Assembly: GCA_030141605.1 (NCBI GenBank)
Contig: JAQGDQ010000380.1
Span: 147,501-211,500, forward strand
DNA from: Tubiluchus corallicola
Lineage: Eukaryota; Priapulida; Priapulimorpha; Priapulimorphida; Tubiluchidae
Length of the DNA stretch: 64,000 nt
Reading direction: 5' to 3'
Below are positions 42,851-54,500 of the stretch, in pieces; position 1 is the first letter of the stretch, and each line of letters begins with the position of its first letter. The position numbers and the translations under genes were made by a program. The notes beneath the pieces are model-generated. The model ran no database searches, was not told where the DNA came from, and saw nothing but the letters and a program-made list of their open reading frames with translations.

Positions 42851-45548
42851 GTGCATGTGCGGGGGCATGGGCGTGTGTGTGTGTGTGCTTGTAAGTCGAG
42901 CAATTGAGCTTTTCTAGTTATTCACATATTCTGAATCTCCATTTCATAAGGATCGTTTTGATACCAAGCTCATTCCTCTATGTTATTTCTAAGCTGAGAT
43001 AATCCACGTTGAAGTTGAGGTGCAGGCTGCTCTCTAAAAATTGTAACCTTGAGAAAATCGCTACTGCAATTACTCTTGGTTTTTTGTCACGTTTCTACAA
43101 AACACTTAACAACGGTTGCTACGGACTTTGCAAGAGCACGTTGAAGTTATGTTTAAATCCAGTAGATGGCACTTCTTGATGAAGATCTGGGCTTGTCAAC
43201 AGAAAAAACCCGAAGCAAAATGACTGCCTCCAGTTGCTACAATCGGAGTTTGAAAATACAAGTTTTTTACAATTGCAGCACTAGTTTCTAGACAGAAAAG
43301 ATGGTAAGGAGTTGACAATTTGATGCTAGAATATGAAAGTCCAATATATACTTTGAAGCCCCATAACGTAGTTTTAACTATGCCGACTTGTGGACGGTTT
43401 TGGTATGCAAGCACACATATATGTCTCATGCAGTCGCAATATATGGCCTCCAATCAATTATAATGTTATTTTAATATACTTCTATGTAAATTAAACATAC
43501 ACTGTGGTCGTTTCTTCTCCTCTTTTCCTTCTTCCTATCCCTAATCTTACTATTTTTTCCATTCCATCATGTCTACTAACCCTAACCATCTTTCATTCAC
43601 TTATCCTCTCCTCTTTTCCTTCTTCCTATCCCTAATCTTACTATTTTTTTCCTTTCCATCATGTCTACTAACCCTAACCATTCTTTCATTCAATCATCCT
43701 CCCCTCCCTTCCTTCTTCCTATCCCTAATCTTACTTTTTTTTCCATTCCATCATATCTACTAACCCTAACCATTCTTTCATTCACTCATTTGTGCCACCT
43801 TAACAAGCCAAGCTTTCAAGGTGTCATACAGCAACTCTTTTATTTGGTTAATTTGACTTCATAAACCTTTTTTTACCTATACTGTTTCTTTTTGTTTCAA
43901 TAATATTGTATGGTGATGTATTGTATATGTATTGCTGGAGTGAAATAAATTGATTGATTGATATAAATTTTATCATGTTTTGCATACAGATGGTGATTTC
44001 TGCTCCCCGCCAACATCTCCTCCGCCCCCTGATATTTGTCCAGATGCAAACGATATTTTTCCGCTGACGTGTGAAACAGATGAAAGCGGCGAGGCGGTTC
44101 ATCTATACAGCGAAGGAAGCACAATAGACGCTGTGCTAGACGCTCTAGCTTATGTCGATCAACCGGTGGAAACTCTGTCGCTGACAGATTTTGCAGGAAC
44201 AAACATTCGAGGAGATGCATTTGCTGGCAAGGAAATACGCAGGTGAATTATGAATTTATTCCACAGCAACACAAACATACATACAACTTGATATTACATT
44301 GAAAAAAGTAAATAAACTAAACGAGTTACTGAGGAAGGAAGGAGCACTGAGCTTTCGAGTCCTCCTTCAGATAAGTGATAACTATATTTTAATAGCATTA
44401 TATTTTGATAACTGTTTCATTATATTAGTTTTTGGAAGAGGGAGTACATAGTTTCCGACTGAATATCTTGTGTAATGATCATGTTGATTTGAAACTGGAC
44501 TAAAGTGTGACTGAAAAGCTGGTGGAAGCATATATCTGTTACTTAACTGCATTGCTTTTTCCTGCAATCTTAAAGATGGTTTGATAGTAAACGCTTCTAC
44601 AGGGTAGAATGATAGCGGAAATATCAGGGCCAGTTTTAAGCAAATATTTGTTCAAAGTAGGTCCCGCGCCAAGGGGGGGCACCCAAGGACGTTATGACGA
44701 ATTAATGAGAGTTCGGGAAGTTTTTTGAATTGTTTTCTAAATAAATTGTGTACTACTTGAGAGAGACTACTACTTCATGATGCCTAAAATCAAAAAAATT
44801 CATGTTTGAGTAGCTTTATTACGTTTTTTATCTGTAAGAAAAACGATAACAAAATATAACAAACTAATTTGAGCCAAAAAGGAAACAAAGAAATTAATAA
44901 TAAAGTGAGACTGAACAATCAAAATAAACTTACATTATGGCTGTACTACTCTTGACAAATAAATGGTATAACTGAGACAAACAACGACAACAACAACAAC
45001 TCTCTTAGCCAAGAACAGACTGTCAACTAGGCAGGTAAACTAGCTCTGTCACTAGAGCATGACAGAGAGAAGCCAAGTCAAGACATACATACGAATGTAG
45101 TTAAAAAGGACAGAATAAGGGGTTTACAGAATGAGAGAACACTGAAGTAATAAAATAACCTAAAATCCTTCACACTACTACTTGGTACAATGAAGTGATA
45201 CTGTGGTCTTTCTATCTTTTATATCATCTCATATATGAGCTTCATTCATTACATCATTCCATTCTGAAGCACTAAACGTTTTCTTTATCATATGATTCAC
45301 TTCAAATTTTCAGATTATTTTCATTACTTTTTCTCTTTCACAGTGTGGGGACAATCTAACAAGCTCTGCACTACAAACTTTCACTATAAAATCCTTTCAT
45401 GATTTAGTTAGAAATGAGCATACAAGTTTACAATGACAATTTACACAGAAAGCAAATTGAATTAACACAAATTTTGACACAGAAAAACATGAATATTTAA
45501 TTTTTATTGGGACTACTGTTATGCTTCCGGCCAACACCAGGAAGAAAA

Positions 45549-45580
<32 letters not shown>

Positions 45581-48500
45581 CCCAACCATAAGTTAACTTG
45601 TTTACAATGTGAGCAACACTATTTACTGCAGGTGCAGCAAAATCGCAAGAGACAAAAGACCAAAAAACGAGATTTATTGGCCGCCACTCATTTAACAGAC
45701 AACATTAGAGCACTAACAGCTATTTAGGGACTCACACAATAATACAGGCAAGGATGCAACACACAAATAACGAATAACACGTAGGGTATGTATCCTGGCT
45801 GCTAGTCTCGAACTCAAGACTGCATGGCTGCAGTCCGATATCTACACCACTCGGCTGCCCAAACCTGAACAAATACAACTTCTAAAAGGCCCTTAATTGT
45901 AGCAAATAGGCAATCGAGAAAACAGTAGCATATGGATGGATGTGGCAGCTGAGGATGCGGCAAATATTGATAAGAAAAGAAATTTATTATATTATTTGCA
46001 GGATTTACATGAGAGGAACAGCTCTGAGTAGTATGGATGTTGACGCATTCAATGGACTTGAATCCTCGCTCAAACATCTGAGCCTTTACGGCAACTCCTT
46101 TGACTCAGTGCCGGATGCCGTTAGCATACTGACGTCACTGCAGTATCTTGATTTGTCGGGAAACAAAATCACGGAGATACCCAGTGGATCCCCGTTTGCG
46201 AAAATGCAACTGGGTAACTCTCTAACAAATCTGAAACTTGGATACAATGACATTGAAAGCATCGGAGAGAATGCATTCGAGAACCTCGTGGAGTTGCAAC
46301 ATCTGCATCTGTCCAACAATCAACTTACGAGTATCAGTGCAGAAACGTTTAACGGCCTGGAGAATTTACGATATTTGTGGCTGCAGATGAATGAGATTTC
46401 TACAATTGAGGTAAAACTAGTACGAAAGTGATAGAAGTGAGAGAGAGAAAGTGGATTTTGATTCGAGTCTGTTGAACACTTTTTGTTGCACTGCACATTG
46501 TATCAACTAGCTAGGGTTGTTATGTTTGATAAATTAAATGAAATACTTCTGCCCAAAAACCTTAATATAGCTGCCTTAGGAACTAATGATCTGTTGAAGT
46601 TGTTAGTATTTGGAAAAGATGAATTTAACTATGTTGCTAACTGTAAAATATTCCAATGCATACATGACTTATATTACGTACTAAACGCTTCCAGTAGTTT
46701 CTATCTGATATGAAATGCATCAGTCTTAAATATTCGTACATTAATATTTTCTAACCGTCATTTTCTACTAATGTCTAATGTAATCTTGTAGTAAAACTTG
46801 TCAGCTTGTGTAGTTATAGTCTATTCTTACTGTAAATGTTCTTGTAAATAGTGTATAAAGTCTGTTGTGGTGAGGATCCTAAATCATGTTGTTCAAACTG
46901 TCTGATCCAATCCTAAATAAATTATGTTTAAACTAAAGTGATGGTAACGATATCGGCACAAGAGGAGATTAACATTAACATTAACATTTAACGTTCTTTG
47001 CAGAGATTTTAGTTTTTTTGCTCTGCTGAAGTCAAACGCGTTCTGTTTAAATCTTATTGTTCAACTTTTTACTATTGTAACAACATTAGCACTAACAGCT
47101 ATTTAGTGACTTACACTTACAAGAATACAGGTAAAGAGCCAACACACAAATAACGAAAAATATATACGGTATATGCCCTGGCACTGGCAGCCGCTAGTCT
47201 TGAACTCAAGACAGCATGGTTGCTGTCTGAAATCTACACCATTCGGTCACCCAGTAAACACGTGCAACACACTCGTGGAATATTTTTGCTGTTGAAAATT
47301 ATGTTAGTTTGTGATGTCATCAATATTTGGGCTCGCACGACGTAAAAAAGTTTTTAATCTATTATTTTATTATCAGAATTGCTTTTGCAGTATTTACTGT
47401 GCTAAAATGTATACGTTTTATCCGACTTGAAAATGGGGTAGTATATGAAAAATCATCCTGTCTTCCTTTAAATATCTACGATGATTTTGTTCAGGCAAAT
47501 GCCTTTGCGGGTCTGTCACAACTGACGTACATGTACCTGAACGACAATGAACTCGAATCGTTCGTGGATGGAACGTGGAATGGCTTATCGGCACTAAGAT
47601 TCCTCTACCTGGATGAAAACGGACTCACTGACTTAAAGGTATAATTCAAAAGCTGTCTTGTTCGTCATTTGTGTTAAGGCTCAGTCACTGTTGCATGGAG
47701 TCCTGATGGGGGCTCAGTCCCTGCTGCATGGGGCCCTATGGGGGCTCAGTCATTGTTGCATGGGGGCCCTGATGGGGGCTCAGTCACTGTTGCATGGAGC
47801 CCTGATGGGGGCTCAGTCATTGTTGCATGGAGCCCTGATGGGGGCTCAGTCATGTGCATGGGGCCCTATGGGGGCTAGTCACTGTGCAACCCACAGTCAT
47901 GTTGCATGGGCCCTGATGGGGCTCAGTCACTGTTGCATGGAGCCCTGATGGGGCTCAGTCATGTTGCATGGGCCCGATGGGGGCTCAGTCACTGTGCTGG
48001 AGCCTGATGGGGCTCAGTCATTGTTATGGGGCCTGATGGGGTCAGTCACTGTTGCATGGAGCCCTGATGGGGGCTCAGTCACTGCTGCATGGGTCCCTGA
48101 TGGGGGCTCAGTCACTGCTGCATGGGGCCCTATGGGGGCTTAGTCACTGCTGCATGGAGCCCTGATGGGGGCTCAGTCATTGTTGCATGGGGCCCTGATG
48201 GGGGCTCAGTCACTGTTGCATGGAGCCCTGATGGGGGCTCAGTCACTGTTGCATGGGACCCTGATGGTGGCTCCGTCATTGTTGCATGGGGCCCTGATGG
48301 GGGCTCAGTCACTGCTGCATGGGGCCCTGATGGGGGCTCAGTCACTGCTGCATGGAGCCCTGATGGGGCTCAGTCACTGCTGCATGGGGCCCTGATGGGG
48401 GTTCAGTCGCTGTTGCGTGGCAGATCAATGTAATTAAAAAATGTTTATGAGTTAGCGAGGCTTAGATAAGTTCACAAATTTTAAATTTTAAGTCAATAAA

Positions 48501-51500
48501 AAGCACGTGATTCAGCAGTGTTTAATTCATGCACTGACAAATTTTGTCCTTGACAAAGTGAAAATTAATTACAAGAAATAAAAAGATATCTCTAAATTTT
48601 AAGAGTCTAAAATCATGTTTATTTTCAGGAGCATTCGTTCAACCACTTGGGTGCACTGCAATACCTTTATCTGCGCAACAATGACATCTTCGACGATTTC
48701 GTGGAGAATGAATTCAGTCAGCTCTCTGACCTGCGGGCCATAGACTTGTCAAACAATGTCATGACAATGATAACAGAAGATGCATTCAAGGACTTACAGC
48801 TTCTGGAAACGATACATCTAAGCTTCAATAAAATAGAAGTGATTTGCCAGTCTGCGTTTGGAGGTAAAAAGATTTAAATTTGTAGCGGCAAAATTCTTTT
48901 CAAACAAAGGAAAAAACAGATAATAATAAAAAATAACTGGGACTTCAGTTCAAATCCTTTAACTTCATTTTCAAACACTTAGCTATTTGTTACTGTATCA
49001 ATTTCTTTTCTACTGGTCTGCTTATTCATTACCTGTTTGGCTTCTGTTGACTACTTAATTAATGCATAACAGGCTCTGCCTATACAAACTGGTTGTATGT
49101 TTGTAAATTTACCACTGATGATGACAGCAGCAGCTAGTCGAAACGTTTGGCATGATTTAACCTTTAACTTTTTGATGTAAAAGTGTTTAATAAAGTTGTG
49201 ATGTTTTTAACTATGAAAAATAAATAATATGAAATTTCGAGTTCAAATTAAAATGGCCCCGTGGTGTTTAAACAGACCCTGTTTTGATGCCATCACGAGA
49301 AGTCACCAATTTCTGTTAATACGCCATTTAACTCTAAGGTGTTAGTACAGCACGTACAGCAAAATTTAAAGGAAAAACCAATTTTCTTGAGAAGTTGAGC
49401 TTATTTTAATATTTGACACAATTTTGTTAGAAAGATTCAGTGATAAAACTATGATAAGTAAGGATGAGCATCGAACGTACATATATTACTGATATTTTGA
49501 AGTACTGCTAAATGGCAACAAATTTTATCAGTTTTTTCTTATTTGTTATTTATTCTTATTTTCAGGGCTCACTAACTTGGCATACCTACATTTGGATTAC
49601 AACGAAAACTTGGAATACTTGTTAGAAAATACGTTCGAAGGGGGAAAGTTGCCAACGATTTTGGACGTAACAGGTACAAACACGTTAATTAAGACATTAT
49701 CCACGATCTGATGAGCATCTGCCTAGCAAAATTTCCAACTCGTGTGTAAATGAAATTAACAAAGAAAGAAAAAAATTGGAAAAATTCACTTCCTCCAAGT
49801 ATCTCGTGGATTTTGCCTAGAAACGTTAGCCATGATAACCATAACACCTTCGAACAAAAACCGCAGGAGATTGAGCTGCCTATGAAAATCGTAAAATTCA
49901 GAGGAACAGTCGTGCTTAATTCCTTCATGACCAAAGCATTTGCTGCATTTTGCTTAGGTTCATGAAAAACTGTTCTCACTAAGCAGCGATTACGTTATAT
50001 TTCATAATTTTTGTAGGTTTCTACTCCTCACACAATTAACCTTCATGCAAAATTATAAATGAAATGCATTTGTCACTTTAGACAAATTAAAAATCGACTT
50101 TTCACAAAAAATTGAAAAAAGCTTTCAGTAACTGAAGTGTTTGCACTGTAACAACGTACAGTATCACTTGTGTGAAAATGGTTAATGCAGAAAATTTCAA
50201 CTACCCAAACACAACACTCCGATACACTTTGGCTTCAAGACTACTCTGATTTTAAGGAGAAATTCCTGTTAGAAGATGATACAATTTTAATTTCTCCTTG
50301 GCTGATCATTTGTTTTTTTCTGGAACTCTGTACAGCAGATGGTTCTCTTGGGCTATCACTCAAGCAGGCGATCAATAAAATACTGTGTACGATCAAGCAA
50401 GTGTACACCAGACTAAGCTACTCAATAAACTAACTTGGAGTGGCCCAAAAATGCTGAAGGAGTTAAATTGGTACGGTCCTGAAGGAATCAAATGTTGACT
50501 TTGTACAATAACTAGAATTTAATAAATTTAAGATGTGTCTATGTCATTTAATGCAAACATAAATTTACAGCAAGTGAGAAGTAAATAAAGTGCTATTGCA
50601 TTTTGTCTTGTCTGTGCAAACATGTACAAGACATGCGCTAATATCAGCAATTTAATTATAGCTGTATTTCCCAACTTAGTGTAGCACAAGTTGTGCTTAA
50701 TGCAGTAATCACAAATCATAGTTTTATCAATGAACCTACATTACGTTAGAGAAACACTCATATCTCGGTTTGCCGGACAAAACCAGGGTGACGTCGGTCC
50801 GAATTGCCAATTGTCCATATTTACCTATACTACGCTAATTCAATAGGCGCCATGTATTAGACTCATGGTGATGTAGAATCAACCGCCTAATTGTCTCAAA
50901 AACCTCTAGTACAGGCCCCTCCTATGCAAAAATATATAAAAACTGTCGGCAATTGACTCAAATAACTACACATAATTGACTCTATTTATTTATACATAGA
51001 GATATACACGTGGTTACACTGATGTAATGATGTAAACAACGTGACGGCCTGCCAACTAGCAGTCAGTTCGCGAAACAAAAGACTGTATCTGTACTTTGTG
51101 GGACCTTTTAATGGTCCAGATTTTGTCCGATTCTTACGTAAAAGCGAAGTCCGGCAAACCGAGATATGAGTGCATTTATACACGACTAATATTAACAACA
51201 TGTTCATAGGAAACAGTTTCGAATGTGACTGCCATCACAGGTACCTTCGTGAAACAAACGATACTCAACTGATACGAGGAAAGTGCGCCGGTCCTGCAGA
51301 CTCGGGACTAGTGGGTCAGGATGTATGTTTCAATCTTTTCATTCTCATTGACTTTACTGCAACGTTACATAAACACCAGTGGCGGCTCGTGTATAGGTAC
51401 TGTGGAACTGCAGCACCACCCTATTTTCACTCAATATTATCCATAATGTTCAATATAATAAGTCATTTTTCTTTAGATCTTCCTTTATACTTGTACAGAA

Positions 51501-54500
51501 CCAGAGTACGTGAGGGTAGCACTGTTTGCTTCACAGCCCAGCATGGTGTGTGTTTGGCTGTTGTGGCCATGTGCACATGCCTGAGATAACAGGCTGTGCG
51601 CTGTATTGTTAGCGTTTGCTGCTAGGTAGAGAAAGTACTGTTGCTCACACAGTATGTTGTCAGTTGTCATGTGCTTAACAACCGTGTACTGGCATATTCT
51701 TAAAATGCGACAATTTAGGGTAATCGTAAGCAAAAACTTTTTGGTTAAACAATGGCTAAAAGTGTTCTGAAGCAGCTCACCCACTAATTCTAGCTATCGA
51801 GCCCCCACTGATGCTCATGTTGAACTTAGACAGTATCAACATCAGATGCTGATTGTAATTTAGTATAATAAAATCACCTGTATTATTTATTATATGGGTA
51901 TTATATTATGGAGAGTCAATGTCCATAAAAGTATTTATGTTTTGAAAGAAGTCTATGTATCACAGCAAAAAACTCAATATTTAAGTTAATTACTAGGGTG
52001 AGGATTATCTACCAGAACATTCGAATCGAATTTTTCACTTTTGAACAGAAGTTCAAATGGAACTTCAAGATTTCGAATCCGTATTGAATTCGATTCTAAA
52101 GATTTTGAAATTATAAATAAAACGCGGTCTCGCAAAGATCATGCATATTGCTTGAGCTTGTTCTACAGTAAAAACGCAAATAATTTGTTTAAAAATTATG
52201 CACAAAGATCACAGCTAGAATGTGCTGATTGCAATGACTGTTTCAAACGTTTTAGTAATAAAGAACATAATGTAGTTAAAGCGGTGACTTCTTTGAATCC
52301 ATAGTTTTCGGTTCGAATCAAACTCGAATTAAAAAAACTGATTTGAATTGAGTGCGAACGTTCTATGCTCACCCCTAGTAATTACCTGATGCTGTGGTAA
52401 TTATCTCCACACATGTGAAAGTTCCCTAATGTGCCGAAATGTTTAAAACTTTCGTAGCGTCATACACTTGCAATTCGTGAACTTCATAAATGATTTTTCA
52501 GATTTTCCTCGTTCCTGCTTGGATGTTCGTCTGTTCTTGTCCAGACGGTGAATGTTGGAACATTAATTTTGACGAGGAGTGTGGAGTACCAGTGACAAGG
52601 ACCACAGTGGTAAATAATACATCACAAATTTCTCTTGACTCAAGAGTTAAATAAAAACGGTAATTGTTCCTACTCATGTCCGAAAGCCTTGACACCAACA
52701 TGTGACTGGTAATGCACACAGAATGGCACTGAGTTTTAACCACTGCATTTGCCCGAATGATCCTCAAGCAGTTAGGAAGGCTTTATTGTTTAAAAACAGT
52801 CTCCAAAGTACCGGCAATCTGTTGCATTTTACAAGGGCTTTTACTACCTGACTCAAACTCTAATATGTGGAACAGGGTCAATGTTAGAGTTAGGGTTACA
52901 GTACTTAAATTTTGCAGGGAATTGTAAACTTCTACCACTAGATCTCCTAGTGCATACGTTAGGGTTAGGGTTACAGCTAAGGTCAAGGTTAGAGTTGGGG
53001 TTACGGTACTTAAATTGTGCGGGGTACTTAATTTGGTACTTAATTTTCACTTTCGCAAACATTGTACATGCACTCGTGGAATGATGTAATTACATTTAGT
53101 AGTGATGTTACCATTTCCTGCGTTCACCGACTGTATTTAGTTTTTAACCTGTTATTTAATTAATTTTATCAGGAGCACTTTGACATGAAATCAAACCAAC
53201 TCTTCAAATCAACATGATCATTACACAAGATATTCAGTTGGAAACTATGCACTCCCCTGTCCAAAAACAAACATAATGAAACAGTCATCAAAATATAATG
53301 CTATTAAAATATGGCTATCAATTCCGCATGAAATGAAAACTCTTAATCTTTATCAATTTAAAAAAGCACCAAAGAACTACTTACTACAACGATATAATTA
53401 ACTCACAATTTTACTCAAAAGCTCAATGCTCCTTCCTCCTCCTCACAGTAACTCGTTTAGTTTCTAATTTTTTAATGTAATAACAACTTGTATGTATGTT
53501 TGTGTTGCTGTGGAATAAATTCATAATTCAATTCATTACTATAGGCGTCAAAACGTACACTTTTTAGCATACATAATGGATCGGGATATGAAAACTCATC
53601 CCATTTTCCTTTAAATTTCTAGGTTATGAAGTACACAACACAAAGTTTTACTAACCAGTGCAATTTTTCCTTTGTTAAAATTTCAGGAGACCACAACACC
53701 GGAAAGCGATGTTTCTATTCAGATTTTATCTGTTCTTGTGGAACGTAAGTAACACTTCTATTTTATACGCATAAAAAAATCTACTATATAGGACAGTGTG
53801 TGTGACCAGACACACAGGTTTAGGTACCAACTGCACTAAAATTGAAATGAATGATGCAGAAGTTTACCACAAATTTCAGCATCAAGACGGTGTTATTAAA
53901 GCACAAGGAAACCCTCCACTTACATAAAGCTTAAAAAATTCGTGTCAAAATTCTATACCGCTTACGTACTGCCTTTTTACATAGAGGGCTTGCGTCAGTA
54001 GTGACGCTGTATAAAACCTGTAAATTGAAACTCCCACAATGACCGTTAGACGCAGCCATTTTGACCATAAGTCATTTGAAAGAAGTTTAGATAACATTCG
54101 GTAAACTTTAAAAATATAATCAGAGAATTTGTAGCGCACAAGTCACCAACTAAGTAAAATTTAAAATTACTGTATCTTATTAATAAGATTAAAAATACAT
54201 TTTTGGTTAGTGAGTGGTGCACTCTGGAGGGTGAGTCAGTGATATTTAACCAAATGGTGAAAACATTTTAAATAATTAATAATTTTCTTTTCTAGTTACA
54301 TAAGTCTTTCAAGCAGGTAAGTGAAATGCTAAGTAACATAGATTTGCATGGTAGGTTTTTGGGACATCATTTAACATTCCCTTTTCTTCCCTTGATATAC
54401 GTTTGTGTAGTGACTGTAACGTCATGTAATGGCTACTTCGGAACAGTATTGCAAGAGATTTAAAATGAAAACAAACAAAAAATCCTTTCGATGCGAACAC

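Noticed and set aside
47658-48433. Gly/Ala/Leu-rich open frames on both strands
   Set aside because: 34-bp tandem array with indels; no splice or domain support.
52880-53000. Interstitial telomere or chromosome-end fusion
   Set aside because: Only a few degenerate TTAGGG-like units mixed with other sequence.
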